The notes under the pieces were generated by a model, which saw only the letters and a list, made by a program, of their open reading frames with translations, was not told the origin of the DNA and ran no database searches. The position numbers and the translations under genes were made by a program. A DNA stretch of 64,000 nucleotides from JADJPO01 sp963825645 (GTDB taxonomy: Bacteria > Actinomycetota > Actinomycetes > Actinomycetales > Kineosporiaceae): assembly GCA_963825645.1 (NCBI GenBank), contig CAWGTT010000002.1, positions 558,001 to 622,000 of the forward strand, given 5' to 3'. Shown here one piece after another: positions 1 through 8,810 of this stretch. Each line of letters opens with the position of its first letter. Position 1 is the first letter of the stretch.

Positions 1-938
1 ACTTCAGCGGGCCCGACGAGCCGCACGACGTCGTCCCGACCCTGATCCTGCCGCCCCAGGCAGGCCACGACTCCTGCATCGTCGACTACGCCCCCGGCCA
101 GTCGCAGGTGACTACCGCGCTCGACGCCGGTTGTGTCCGCGTGTACTCGATGGACTGGGTCGGCGCGGGGCCGGAGACCAAGCACGCGAGCGTCGAGGAC
201 TACCTCGACACGATCAAGGCCGCGGTCGACCTGCTCGGCGGACACGTCAACCTGGTCGGCGACTGCCAAGGCGGATGGCTGGCCACCATCTACGCCGCGG
301 TCCACCCGGACACGCTGCACACCCTGACCATCGCCGGGGCGCCGATCGACTTCCACGCCGGCGAGCCGCTGATCCACGACTGGATGCAGCTCGTCTCCCC
401 GATGGGCCAAGTGGACTTCTACCGTGCGGCGGTCCAGGCCAACGGCGGGGTGCTGCCCGGCGACTTCCTGCTCACCGGGTTCAAGCTGATGCAGCCCGAG
501 GCGGAGATGCAGCGCCAGATGGCGCTGCTCGCGAACATCCACGACAAGCGGCACGTCGAGCGGTATCAGCGCTTCGAGGACTGGTTCCAGTGGACCCAGC
601 CGATCCCGGGCGCCTTCTACCTGTGGATCGTCGAGCACCTGTTCATGAACAACGAGCTGCTGCACGGCACCCTGGAGGTGGGCGGCACGCACGTCGATCT
701 CGGCGAGGTCCACTGCCCCGTCTACCTACTCGCCGGGGCCAAGGACCACATCACCCCGCCGGCACAGGTGTTCGCGCTCGCGGATTTCGTTTCCACGCCG
801 GAGGAGGAAGTGACTCGGCTGACCACCACCGGCGGGCACCTCGGCATCTTCATGGGGCACGAGTCGCTGAAGAACTACTGGCGGCCGGTGTTCGCCGACA
901 TCGCCTCCCGGTCACTGATCCCGGACGTCGCACCGTAG
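1..938 (+). CDS. PHA-synthase/DUF3141-like alpha/beta hydrolase, C-terminal part
   Basis: The reading frame is open from the left edge (first codon at base 3), so the N-terminus lies outside the window. The visible ~311 residues form an alpha/beta-hydrolase. The nucleophile elbow reads GDCQGGW, with Cys where lipases have Ser, which is the hallmark of poly(3-hydroxyalkanoate) synthases. A catalytic Asp is likely in AGAKDHITP and a His in TTGGHLGIF. The stretch ILPPQAGHDSCIVDY near the left edge is typical of PhaC/DUF3141-type proteins. The likely role is polyhydroxyalkanoate or acyl-ester metabolism; synthase versus hydrolase cannot be decided here. It converges on the XRE regulator gene. Confidence 0.75.
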   Translation, partial: FSGPDEPHDVVPTLILPPQAGHDSCIVDYAPGQSQVTTALDAGCVRVYSMDWVGAGPETKHASVEDYLDTIKAAVDLLGGHVNLVGDCQGGWLATIYAAVHPDTLHTLTIAGAPIDFHAGEPLIHDWMQLVSPMGQVDFYRAAVQANGGVLPGDFLLTGFKLMQPEAEMQRQMALLANIHDKRHVERYQRFEDWFQWTQPIPGAFYLWIVEHLFMNNELLHGTLEVGGTHVDLGEVHCPVYLLAGAKDHITPPAQVFALADFVSTPEEEVTRLTTTGGHLGIFMGHESLKNYWRPVFADIASRSLIPDVAP

Positions 939-952
939 GGCCGGACCCAGGC

Positions 953-1333
953 TCAGGTGCGCGGACGGCGGCGGGCCGAGTTCGCCTCGACGAACCCCCG
1001 GTACACCTCGCCGAGCGCCCGGCGCTGCGCGGCGGTCAACTCCTCGGCGGAGTTGATCGCCGCCAGCAGGTCGGTCACCTCGGCGTCGGTCCCGTTGGGC
1101 TGACCCGCCTCGGCGTAGAGGTCGTCGGCCGTCGTCTGCAAGGTACTGGCGATCGCCGCCAGGACGGCGTCGGACGGCGCCCGCAGGTCACGCTCGATCT
1201 GGGACAGGTAGGGGTTGGAGATGCCGACCGCCTCGGCGAGCTGGCGCATCGGCAATGCCGCGAGTTCACGCTGGCGACGGATGATCGACCCCAGGGTGGG
1301 CGGCATGCTCTGCGGCACGGGACGCTCGGCCAT
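953..1333 (-). CDS. XRE-family HTH transcriptional regulator
   Basis: A 126-residue protein if translation starts at the ATG giving MAERPVPQS. A longer in-frame extension upstream has no sensible composition. Residues ~14-70 form a Cro/C1-type helix-turn-helix (LGSIIRRQRE, MRQLAEAVGISNPYLSQIE), and an acidic helical tail follows. It is divergent from the FadF-like gene and convergent with the PHA-synthase-like gene, so control of fatty-acid or storage-polymer metabolism is a reasonable inference. No strong Shine-Dalgarno sequence is visible. Confidence 0.8.
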   Translation of the reverse strand: MAERPVPQSMPPTLGSIIRRQRELAALPMRQLAEAVGISNPYLSQIERDLRAPSDAVLAAIASTLQTTADDLYAEAGQPNGTDAEVTDLLAAINSAEELTAAQRRALGEVYRGFVEANSARRRPRT

Positions 1334-1594
1334 GTGCCCAGGGTAGGCGCCGCAACCTACCCGCCGGCGCGTGTACGCCGTCCTCAGCCAACCGGTCACT
1401 CGGGATTCTCCTGGCGCCGGCTGCCCGCTGGTGGCCGTCGGAGCGCAGTGTGAGAATGGGCACCGCCCGTCCACCGCGTGGGGCGGTCAAGATAGCGTTG
1501 AGCGAGATAGATCAACTGCGGCGTGCCCACCGTGGCGCCGCGAAAGCGACGCCTCGCGACGTCGTAGGGACGCTTCTGGCATGAAGGAGATCCA

Positions 1595-3835
1595 GTGACT
1601 TGGAGACTCGTCGTCGGCCTGCTGATGACAGCTGGCGCGCTGGCCATCACCGGCCGCCGCGCACTGTGGCTCTCCAAGGTGATCCGGTCAGGTCAACCTG
1701 ACCACGACCGACAAGCGCAGCTGGGACAGCGTTTCCGCGCAGAGCTCGTCGAGGTGTTGGGACAGCGCAAGCTGCTGAGCTGGTCGGTTCCCGGCCTGGC
1801 GCACTTCTTCGTCTTCTGGTCGTTCCTGATCCTTCTGACCGTCTACATCGAGGCCTATGGGGCCCTGTTCGACGAGAACTTCGCGATCCCGATCATCGGC
1901 CGCTGGGCGGTGCTCGGGTTCATGCAGGACACCATCGCCGTGGTCGCCACGATCTGCCTGGGCGTGTTCGCCGTGATCCGGCTGCGTAACGGGCCGGAGC
2001 GCAAGGCCCGCGCCTCCCGCTTCTACGGCTCGCACAACGGGGGCGCCTGGCTGATCCTATTCATGATCTTCAACGTCTTCTGGACGCTGTTCCTGTTCCG
2101 CGGCGCGGCATCTGCTCTCGGTCGGCTCCCGTACACCTCGGGAGCGTGGGCGTCGATCGGGATCGGCCGGCTGTTCGACGGCCTGTCCGAGACCACCCTG
2201 GAGACCGTGGAGAGCGTGGGACTCCTGCTCCACATCGGGGTCATGCTCGTCTTCCTGCTCATCGTCCTCTACTCCAAGCACCTGCACATCTTCCTGGCCC
2301 CGATCAACGTCTCGGCCAAGCGACTCCCCAAGGGCCTCGGCGCACTGCTGCCCATGCAGTCCGGCGGCGAACCGATCAACTTCGAGGACCCCGGCGAGGA
2401 CGACGTCTTCGGCCGCGGCAAGATCGAGGACTTCACCTGGAAGGGCATGCTCGACTTCACCACCTGCACCGAGTGCGGACGCTGCCAGAGCCAGTGCCCG
2501 GCCTGGAACACCGACAAGCCGCTGTCGCCCAAGCTCTTGATCATGGACCTACGCGACCACCTGCTGGCCAAGGCGCCCTACATCCTGGCCAACGAGAACG
2601 GCGGGCAGCCGGCCACCTCAGCCCCGGCACAGGCCGACGTCACAGCCGCCGCACACTCCGACGGCCACTCCGTCCCCGAGTCCGGCTTCGCCCGACTGAC
2701 GACGCCGGGTGAGGCTCAGGCGGAGCGACCGCTGGTCGGCACGCTCGAGGAGCTCGGGGTGATCGACCCGGACGTGCTGTGGTCGTGTACCACCTGTGGT
2801 GCCTGCGTCGAGCAGTGCCCGGTCGACATCGAGCACGTCGACCACATCGTCGACATGCGTCGGTTCCAGGTGCTCATGGAGTCCGCGTTCCCCACCGAGC
2901 TCGGCGGGATGTTCAAGAACCTGGAGAAGAGCAACAACCCGTGGGGAGTTCCGGCGCGCACCCGGATGGAGTGGGCCAAGGGGCTGTCGTTCGAGGTTCC
3001 GCAGGTGGGTGCGGACGTCGAGGACCTCACAGAGGTCGACTACCTGTTCTGGGTTGGGTGCGCCGGCGCCATCGAGGACCGCTCCAAGCGGACCACCCGG
3101 GCCATCGCCGAACTGCTGCACCTGGCCGGCGTTCGGTTCGCATGCCTCGGCGAGGGCGAGGCGTGCACCGGCGACCCGGCCCGCCGAGCGGGGAACGAGT
3201 TCCTGTTCCAGATGCTGGCGACGCAGAACGTCGAGGTACTGAACGAGGCCAAGGCCACCAAGATCGTCGTGAGCTGCGCGCACTGCTTCAACGCCCTCAA
3301 GAACGAGTACCCGCAGGTCGGCGGGAACTACGAGGTGATCCACCACACCCAGCTGCTCAACCGGCTGGTGCGCGAGGGCAAGCTCACTCCGGTCTCTCCA
3401 CCCTCCGGCAACGGGGCGAGGAGCGACTCCTCGACCAGCACAGTGACCTACCACGACCCGTGCTACATCGGCCGGCACAACGGGATCTACACCCCACCGC
3501 GCGAGCTGATCGGCGCGCTGCCCGGGGTCGAGTTCGCCGAGATGCCGCGCAACGGCAGCCGCTCGTTCTGCTGCGGTGCCGGTGGCGCTCGGATGTGGAT
3601 GGAGGAGAACCTCGGCACCCGGATCAACAACAACCGCGCCGACGAGGCGGTGCAGACCGGCGCCGACACGATCGGGGTCGCCTGCCCGTTCTGCCTGGTG
3701 ATGCTGACTGACGGCCTGACCAACTCCAAGGCCGAGGGCATCGCCCGGGACGAGGTCGAGGTCGTGGACGTCGCGCAGATGCTGCTTGCCGCCGTCCAGC
3801 GCAGTCGGGAGCCGGATAGATCGCCGTCAGCGTGA
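1595..3835 (+). CDS. FadF-like heterodisulfide-reductase-related Fe-S membrane oxidoreductase
   Basis: A 746-residue protein. The GTG start has AAGGAGA five bases upstream. About five membrane helices occupy residues 1-240. Two 4Fe-4S motifs follow, CTECGRCQSQCP (about 291-302) and CTTCGACVEQCP (about 398-409). Two cysteine-rich CCG domains of the HdrD/GlpC type come last (FWVGCAG and SCAHCFN; YHDPC, FCCGAGG and ACPFC). Actinobacterial homologues are called FadF and are thought to pass electrons from acyl-CoA dehydrogenases and ETF to the quinone pool. Length and domain order fit that family. It is preceded by a divergent XRE regulator and followed by a hairpin that overlaps its stop codon. 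Confidence 0.85.
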   Translation: MTWRLVVGLLMTAGALAITGRRALWLSKVIRSGQPDHDRQAQLGQRFRAELVEVLGQRKLLSWSVPGLAHFFVFWSFLILLTVYIEAYGALFDENFAIPIIGRWAVLGFMQDTIAVVATICLGVFAVIRLRNGPERKARASRFYGSHNGGAWLILFMIFNVFWTLFLFRGAASALGRLPYTSGAWASIGIGRLFDGLSETTLETVESVGLLLHIGVMLVFLLIVLYSKHLHIFLAPINVSAKRLPKGLGALLPMQSGGEPINFEDPGEDDVFGRGKIEDFTWKGMLDFTTCTECGRCQSQCPAWNTDKPLSPKLLIMDLRDHLLAKAPYILANENGGQPATSAPAQADVTAAAHSDGHSVPESGFARLTTPGEAQAERPLVGTLEELGVIDPDVLWSCTTCGACVEQCPVDIEHVDHIVDMRRFQVLMESAFPTELGGMFKNLEKSNNPWGVPARTRMEWAKGLSFEVPQVGADVEDLTEVDYLFWVGCAGAIEDRSKRTTRAIAELLHLAGVRFACLGEGEACTGDPARRAGNEFLFQMLATQNVEVLNEAKATKIVVSCAHCFNALKNEYPQVGGNYEVIHHTQLLNRLVREGKLTPVSPPSGNGARSDSSTSTVTYHDPCYIGRHNGIYTPPRELIGALPGVEFAEMPRNGSRSFCCGAGGARMWMEENLGTRINNNRADEAVQTGADTIGVACPFCLVMLTDGLTNSKAEGIARDEVEVVDVAQMLLAAVQRSREPDRSPSA

Positions 3836-3878
3836 GGTTGTGACCCACGCTCTGGGGCAGAACCTCACGGCGGCGATC
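3819..3878. terminator. Bidirectional hairpin between fadF-like gene and csrA
   Basis: An inverted repeat with arms 3819-3839 and 3861-3878: 8 bp (GATCGCCG), a 3-base bulge and about 10 bp ending GTGAGGTT/AACCTCAC, around a 21-base loop. It holds the stop codons of both convergent genes (TGA at 3833-3835; the csrA stop at 3877-3879). There is no U-tract, as is common in actinobacteria. It probably ends transcription from both sides. Confidence 0.6.
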
Positions 3879-4194
3879 ATGCGTCGTCCGGCGGGCTGGC
3901 GTCGGGGGGGTCGGCGGGTGCGGACGGCGGTGGCCCGGGGCGGGGGCCGCGACCCGGACGTGGTCGCGCCAGTCGCTGGAGCCGGTCGGCGATCGGGCCG
4001 AGGTCGGCCCCGGCGCTCGCCGCGGCTGCATTGGCCGCCTGCACCTCGGCGTACACCTCGGCCCGGTGCACCTGGATGCTGCGTGGGGCCTCGATACCAA
4101 GCCGAACGGTGTCACCGCGCACGTCCAGGACGACGACGCGCACATCGTCACCGATGACGATGCTCTCTCCTGCTCGTCTGGTCAGGACCAGCAC
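3877..4194 (-). CDS. csrA: CsrA RNA-binding translational regulator
   Basis: A 105-residue protein with a GTG start and GGAGGGAG upstream. Residues 1-55 are a canonical CsrA/RsmA fold (MLVLTRRAGESIVIGDD, VRLGIEAP, VHRAEVY). The two main RNA contacts, Leu4 and Arg44, are present. It is longer than the usual 60-75 residues because of a ~45-residue Pro/Arg/Gly-rich tail of unknown function. It is the last gene of flgN-flgK-flgL-fliW-csrA, 51 bases after fliW, its expected antagonist. The likely target is the flagellin mRNA leader at 8951-8998. Confidence 0.95.
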   Translation of the reverse strand: MLVLTRRAGESIVIGDDVRVVVLDVRGDTVRLGIEAPRSIQVHRAEVYAEVQAANAAAASAGADLGPIADRLQRLARPRPGRGPRPGPPPSAPADPPDASPPDDA

Positions 4195-4245
4195 AACGGG
4201 CTCCCTCCATGGATCCCGACGCTGCCGCCGGGCCCGGAGGACCAG

Positions 4246-4797
4246 CTAGGCGACGGTGGCGCGGACCGGCCAGTCGGTGCCGGACAGGATGACCTGGACG
4301 GCCGACCGGGTCCGTGCGTTGACGACGACCGGTGCCAGAAGGTTAGCGGTCGTTGACGCAGAGTCAGAACCAACGGTCAGGATGACCAGGATGAGGGCGT
4401 CCTCGGCCCGCTCGAGGCCCAGATCGGTCACCGCGGCCTCGTCCAGCTCGACGGTGTAGTCGGGAAAGAACGCCGCCGGGGCCGCGACGAGAAACCGCAC
4501 GTCAGGGGCCTGGATGCAGCGCAGCTCGAAGAGCAGCGAGCCCGCAGGGTCGGCCTCGGCGTCCGCGCCGGCCAGTGAGGTGTCATCGCGGACGGACTGC
4601 GCATGTCCGGCGTCTTCGGCGTGGTCGATCCGAACCAGTGCGAACCGAGTCAGATCAGGGAATCCGGGCAGGGCGCGCACCAGACGCAGCTCGGGCAGCC
4701 CTGCTGTGCCCTCCTCGGCCTGAAGCTTCTCGGCCCGGACAGGGCCGGTGGCGGCGAGGCCGTGCTGCGTCGCGACGGTCGCGGTGACCTCGCTCAT
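4246..4797 (-). CDS. fliW: FliW flagellar assembly factor, CsrA antagonist
   Basis: A 183-residue FliW. The core resembles the family in LPELRLVRALPGFPDL, FELRCIQAPDVRFLVAAP and LLAPVVVNARTRSAVQVIL. The N-terminal extension is longer than the usual ~150-residue form. In Bacillus, FliW binds free flagellin or CsrA, so release of flagellin frees FliW to block CsrA. Its start overlaps the flgL stop (ATGA), which implies translational coupling, and csrA follows. Confidence 0.93.
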   Translation of the reverse strand: MSEVTATVATQHGLAATGPVRAEKLQAEEGTAGLPELRLVRALPGFPDLTRFALVRIDHAEDAGHAQSVRDDTSLAGADAEADPAGSLLFELRCIQAPDVRFLVAAPAAFFPDYTVELDEAAVTDLGLERAEDALILVILTVGSDSASTTANLLAPVVVNARTRSAVQVILSGTDWPVRATVA

Positions 4798-5669
4798 CGC
4801 AGGAAGTCCAGCAGCGAGGTCTGCAAGACCTTGGCCGTCGCGCCGAGCGCCGCCTGGTAGCCCACCTGCTGGGACTGCAGGTTCATGATCGCCTCCGGTA
4901 GGTCGACGTCTTCGTTCTCGCTGATCCGCGAGACCAGGTCCAGCCGGTGGCTCTCCACGGTGTTGCGGGTGTTCTCCAGGCGCTGGGTGCGGGCGCCGAC
5001 GTCACCGAGCGCCCGCTGGATCTGCGAGAACGCGCTGTCGATGGCGGCGAAGTCGGTCGCGGTGGCACCTGTCGGACCGGCCACGCTGAGCGCTACCGCC
5101 TGGATCACCGCCGGCAGCACGTCCGCGGCCGCATCGGTGCCGGCGACGTCGGTCCGCAGCGTGGAACCCGCGGAGATCCGCACCTCGACCGGGAGGTTGT
5201 TGCCGACGAAGCCCCCGGTGCTCGGGTCGACCGCCAGCTGTCCAGGGACGGTGCCGCCGAAGACCGGACGGTCCAGGTAGGTCGCGTTGTAGAGACTGAT
5301 CACCTCGGTGCGCAGCGAGCTCACCTGACCGGCCAGCGCGGCCCGCCCGTCGGCGTTGAGCGCACCGTTGTTCGAGGCGACCATCAGGTTCCGGACGGCG
5401 CGAACCCGGTCGCTCAACGAGACCAGTGCAGAGTCGGTCACCGCCAGCCGGCCCATCGCCTGGTCGCTGTTGCGCTGGTACTGCACGTCGGCGACCTGCG
5501 CCGAGCGCAGCCTCATCGACGCCGCGGTCGCCACCGGGTCGTCGCTGGGGCGGAACAGCCGCTTGCCGCTGGAGAGCTGCTCCTGCAGCTCCTGGACGCG
5601 GCCGAGGCTGCCCTGCAGGCCGCGCAACGACGTCGCCGCCGTCATGCCGTAGGTGATCCTGGTGGCCAC
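4794..5669 (-). CDS. flgL: FlgL hook-filament junction protein
   Basis: A 291-residue protein with a GTG start and GGAGGT upstream. The N-terminal flagellin-like helix (MATRITYGMTAATSL, QEQLSSGKRLFRPSDDP) and C-terminal helix (LPEAIMNLQSQQVGYQAAL) are those of hook-associated protein 3. It joins FlgK to the first flagellin ring. It lies 3 bases after flgK and overlaps fliW by 4 bases. Confidence 0.95.
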   Translation of the reverse strand: MATRITYGMTAATSLRGLQGSLGRVQELQEQLSSGKRLFRPSDDPVATAASMRLRSAQVADVQYQRNSDQAMGRLAVTDSALVSLSDRVRAVRNLMVASNNGALNADGRAALAGQVSSLRTEVISLYNATYLDRPVFGGTVPGQLAVDPSTGGFVGNNLPVEVRISAGSTLRTDVAGTDAAADVLPAVIQAVALSVAGPTGATATDFAAIDSAFSQIQRALGDVGARTQRLENTRNTVESHRLDLVSRISENEDVDLPEAIMNLQSQQVGYQAALGATAKVLQTSLLDFLR

Positions 5670-5672
5670 GCG

Positions 5673-7076
5673 TTACCTCCCGACCAGTCCGGTGCGGTTG
5701 ACCAGGGTGTCGATCATCTCGTCGATGGTCGTGATCACCCGGGCGGAGGCTTGGTAGGCCCGCTGGAACATGAGCATCCCGGTCATCTCCTCGTCGAGGT
5801 TGACCCCGGCGCTGGACTCGACCGCCGAGTCGGCCGTCGCCACCACCGACTCCTGCACGCTCATCGCCGTGGCCAGGCTCTGCACCTGGGTGCCCAGCGC
5901 GGCGGTGAGGTCGCGCCAGCGCTGCGACGGGCCGGATCCACCGCCGAGCGCAGCCGACGCGGCCGCGTCCGAGGCGAGGTCACCGATCTGCAGGGCCACC
6001 GAACCGTCCACGGTGCCCGGCGCCGACGCGATCGCCAGGTCGCCGGTGGACGTGGAGGTCACCGACAGGTCGCGGGATCCGGTGCCGGTGAAGAAGGTGC
6101 CGCCGGGAGCACCGGTCAGGGTGTACCCGCCGGCGTGGACGGCGTTGACGGCGCCCGCCAGCGAGACCGCCACGTCATCGAGGGAGGTGAGCAGGTTCGG
6201 CAGGTCGGTTCGCAGGGTGGCCAGATGACCGGCCGCGGCTCCCGACTCCACGGGTACCGCCGTGCTGCCCCACATGATCGTCGGCGGGTCGCTCACCGCG
6301 GTGTCGATCGACCCCCCGCCGCTCAGGGTGAGCTCCTGGGCGGTGCCGCCGTGCACCAGGGTGATGCCGTTGACGGCGACCGCGATCTGGCCGTCCTGCC
6401 CGGGCACCGAATAGCCACCGACCAGCTCGGCCAGGGCGCGCACCAGGGTGTCGCGCCGGTCCAGCAGCTCGTTCGCCGGCTGCCCCGACGTGGTCACGTC
6501 GGCGATCCGCAGGTTCAACGCGGCCAGGTCCGAGGCCGCCTGGTTGGTCTTGGCGACGACGTCCGCCAGCCGCTCGTGGGTCTCCTCCCACTGCGCCGAT
6601 ACGCCGTTGCCGAGCGTGTGCAGCTGGTCGGTCACGGCGATCCCGCGCTGGACGACGACGGCGGCGGACGCCCCGTCCGAGGGGTTGAGGGAGAGCTCAT
6701 GCCATGAGGCGAAGAACGTGTCCAGGCCCGACTGCAGGCCGTTCTCGCCCGGTTCGGCGATCAGCGCCTGCGCCCCGCTCAACGTCGCGTGCTGAGCGTC
6801 GAGGGTCGCCGCCCGCCCGCCCGCCGCGGCTCGGGTGGCCTCGATGAAGGCGTCCCGAATCCGCACGATGGCATCGATCTTGACCCCGCCGACCGGCATC
6901 GTGCTACCGGTGTGGAAGGTGGCGGCGGTGATAACGCCCAGCGATGACTGCTGCACCCGTTGCCGGGAGTACCCGGGCGTTGCCGCGTTCGCCACGTTCT
7001 GGCTGGTGACATCCAACGCCCGCTGCGCGGCGAGCAGGCCGGAGACCGCGGTGTTGAGGGTGCCGAAAGTGCTCAT
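5673..7076 (-). CDS. flgK: FlgK hook-associated protein 1
   Basis: A 467-residue protein. The N-terminus (MSTFGTLNTAVSGLLAAQRAL, then TSQNVANAATPGYSRQRV) is the conserved flagellar rod/hook signature. The C-terminal helix contains GVNLDEEMTGMLMFQRAYQASARVI. It forms the first junction ring above the hook. It starts 7 bases after flgN without an obvious Shine-Dalgarno site of its own, so coupling to flgN is likely. Confidence 0.96.
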   Translation of the reverse strand: MSTFGTLNTAVSGLLAAQRALDVTSQNVANAATPGYSRQRVQQSSLGVITAATFHTGSTMPVGGVKIDAIVRIRDAFIEATRAAAGGRAATLDAQHATLSGAQALIAEPGENGLQSGLDTFFASWHELSLNPSDGASAAVVVQRGIAVTDQLHTLGNGVSAQWEETHERLADVVAKTNQAASDLAALNLRIADVTTSGQPANELLDRRDTLVRALAELVGGYSVPGQDGQIAVAVNGITLVHGGTAQELTLSGGGSIDTAVSDPPTIMWGSTAVPVESGAAAGHLATLRTDLPNLLTSLDDVAVSLAGAVNAVHAGGYTLTGAPGGTFFTGTGSRDLSVTSTSTGDLAIASAPGTVDGSVALQIGDLASDAAASAALGGGSGPSQRWRDLTAALGTQVQSLATAMSVQESVVATADSAVESSAGVNLDEEMTGMLMFQRAYQASARVITTIDEMIDTLVNRTGLVGR

Positions 7077-7083
7077 CGTCGGC

Positions 7084-7581
7084 TCACAGGGCCCTGTCGA
7101 CCACGGTGGCGCCGGCTCCGGAGATCAGCTCTCGTCGCCCCTGCGCGTCATACCCCACCGAGGTGGTGCCCTGGCGCAGCCCCAGTCCGGCGAGCGCCTG
7201 CTCCACGGCCTGCAGCCCGGCCGACATCAGGTGCCGGTTGGCCTCAGCGAGACGGGTGAGCTCCCCGGTCAGGGTCAGCAGCGCGTTGCGGTGTTCGACC
7301 AGGACGCCGGTCCACGGCGGCTCCGCGGCGCCGGCCAGCTGCTCCAGCGGCGCAGCGGACTCCAGGCCGAGCTCGGCGGCCACGGCGTCGGCCACCCCCG
7401 CCCGCTGCAGCTCGACCACGCCCAGCTCGGTGATCAGGGTCTCCACCTCGGAGGTGGCCAGCGGCAGGAACCGGGTCCTGCCGGCGGCGAGCAGCAACTG
7501 CTCGCACTCCAGCCGGTAGACCAGCCGTTCGAGCAGCTCACGCTGCCGCCACAGGACGGCGGCCAGGTCGGGAAGGCTCAT
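7084..7581 (-). CDS. flgN: FlgN-like chaperone for FlgK/FlgL
   Basis: A 165-residue helical protein using the ATG of MSLPDLAAVL, which has GGAGCG upstream. A longer in-frame extension would run through the promoter and is not favoured. The profile is that of FlgN: N-terminal LWRQRELLERLVYRLECEQLLL and a C-terminal amphipathic helix LMSAGLQAVEQALAGLGL. It is the first gene of flgN-flgK-flgL-fliW-csrA, the usual position. Sequence similarity in this family is low, so position carries part of the call. Confidence 0.8.
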   Translation of the reverse strand: MSLPDLAAVLWRQRELLERLVYRLECEQLLLAAGRTRFLPLATSEVETLITELGVVELQRAGVADAVAAELGLESAAPLEQLAGAAEPPWTGVLVEHRNALLTLTGELTRLAEANRHLMSAGLQAVEQALAGLGLRQGTTSVGYDAQGRRELISGAGATVVDRAL

Positions 7582-7648
7582 CGTGGCGCTCCATGTCCTG
7601 CGGTCGGGTGGGGCGGACGGGGTCGGCCCAGGGGTGGCTCTTGCAGTC

Positions 7649-7676
7649 CTGTCGGCATCCCTAGGGCCGACCTGAG
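7649..7676 (-). promoter_or_regulatory. Predicted FliA (sigma-28) promoter of the flgN operon
   Basis: On the minus strand CTCAG (7676-7672), a 15-base spacer and GCCGACAG (7656-7649). Classical sigma-28 is CTAAA-N15-GCCGATAA. Transcription would start near 7641, about 60 bases before flgN. The same CTCAN-N15-GCCGA pattern precedes flagellin, flbD and cheA. Confidence 0.6.
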
Positions 7677-7748
7677 CACTTCGGGTCACCAGAACTGGTC
7701 CGGCTGAGTGATTCGGACCCCCTGGGCACCCGCAGCGGCCGGAGAGGC

Positions 7749-7776
7749 GAAAGCCGGGCCATCACCGGGCCGATGC
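7749..7776 (+). promoter_or_regulatory. Possible weak sigma-28-like promoter of fliA
   Basis: GAAAG (7749-7753), a 15-base spacer and GCCGATGC (7769-7776). The -10 part equals that of the predicted cheA promoter, but the -35 part differs from the other sites. The expected start (about 7783) falls on the fliA GTG, so the transcript could be leaderless and FliA autoregulated. Confidence 0.35.
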
Positions 7777-7783
7777 CTGCTCT

Positions 7784-8722
7784 GTGCCTGCAGCCACGGT
7801 GGACGTCGACGAGCTCGTCACGACGCATCTCGCCCTCGTCGGCCATCTGGCCCGTGAGGCGGGCTCACGCCTGCCCCGGCACCTGGACACCGACGACCTG
7901 ATCGGCGCGGGCGCACTGGCCCTGGTACAGGCCGCGCACTCCTACGACCCGACCCTCGGCGTCCCGTTCGCCCGCTTCGCCTCCACCCGGGTGCGCGGAG
8001 CGATGATCGACCAGATGCGCCAGCGGGACTGGGCGACCCGGTCGGTGCGCTCGCGGGCCCGGGCCCTGGCCGGCGTGAGCGAGGAGCTGACCCGGGCGCT
8101 GCAGCGCACTCCCACCGAGGCCGAGCTCGCCGCGGCCAGCGGCATGTCGACCACCGAGGTGCGCCAGGTCCTGCACAGCACCGACCGAGCCTCGCTGCTC
8201 AGCCTCGACCCGGTCGGCTCTGACGACGACGGGCTCGGCGCCGGGTTGACCGACTCCTCGCCACGACCGGATGAGGCGTTGATCGCCGCCGAGCGAATGG
8301 GCTACCTGCGCGATGCCCTCGCCGAGCTGCCCGATCGGACCCGGCACGTGGTCTCGGGCTACTACCTGCACAACCGTCAGCTCACCGAGCTGGCCGCCGA
8401 GCTGAAGGTCACCCAGTCACGAGCGTCGCAGCTGCGCGCCGAGGGGCTCGAGATGCTGCGTGAGGCCCTGTCCACCCTGCTCAGCGAGGATGCCCGCGCG
8501 GGCGTGGGCGCCACGGCCGAGACCGACAGTGTGCGGGCACGACGCCGGCAGGCGTACGTGAGCTCGGTGGCCCGGCGCTCCAACGTGCGCCAGCGAGCCG
8601 ATGTGCAGGCCTACCTGGACGGCGCGCACATGGGTGGCGCCGAGACCCCCACGACTCTCCGGCACGCGTCGGGCGCCGGAGAGCACGCCGCGGGAGCGAC
8701 TCCGTTCCGGGCACCGGTCTGA
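7784..8722 (+). CDS. fliA: FliA-type RNA polymerase sigma factor (sigma-28)
   Basis: A 312-residue protein from the GTG at 7784; GTG 7799 is an alternative and neither has a good ribosome site. Region 2 contains DTDDLIGAGALALVQAAHSYDP, FARFASTRVRGAMIDQMRQRD and the WATRSVRS segment. Region 3 has LQRTPTEAELAAASGMS. Region 4 has LPDRTRHVVSGYYLHNRQLTELA and a helix-turn-helix LKVTQSRASQLRAEGLE. The C-terminal ~60 residues are a nonconserved extension. It sits between the flgN block and flagellin and should recognise the CTCAN-N15-GCCGA sites. No flgM anti-sigma gene was found in this window. Confidence 0.9.
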   Translation: MPAATVDVDELVTTHLALVGHLAREAGSRLPRHLDTDDLIGAGALALVQAAHSYDPTLGVPFARFASTRVRGAMIDQMRQRDWATRSVRSRARALAGVSEELTRALQRTPTEAELAAASGMSTTEVRQVLHSTDRASLLSLDPVGSDDDGLGAGLTDSSPRPDEALIAAERMGYLRDALAELPDRTRHVVSGYYLHNRQLTELAAELKVTQSRASQLRAEGLEMLREALSTLLSEDARAGVGATAETDSVRARRRQAYVSSVARRSNVRQRADVQAYLDGAHMGGAETPTTLRHASGAGEHAAGATPFRAPV

Positions 8723-8739
8723 CGGCTCGCGCCGCGCCG

Positions 8740-8762
8740 GTGCCGCGAGTCCGCGGCGGCAC
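8740..8762 (+). terminator. Hairpin downstream of fliA
   Basis: GTGCCGC (8740-8746) can pair with GCGGCAC (8756-8762) around a 9-base loop, 17 bases after the fliA stop. No U-tract follows. It may end the fliA transcript before the flagellin promoter. Confidence 0.4.
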
Positions 8763-8810
8763 GCGGGGACCACGGTGCGGTGGGACGTCACCGACGACGC
8801 CGCCCGCACC

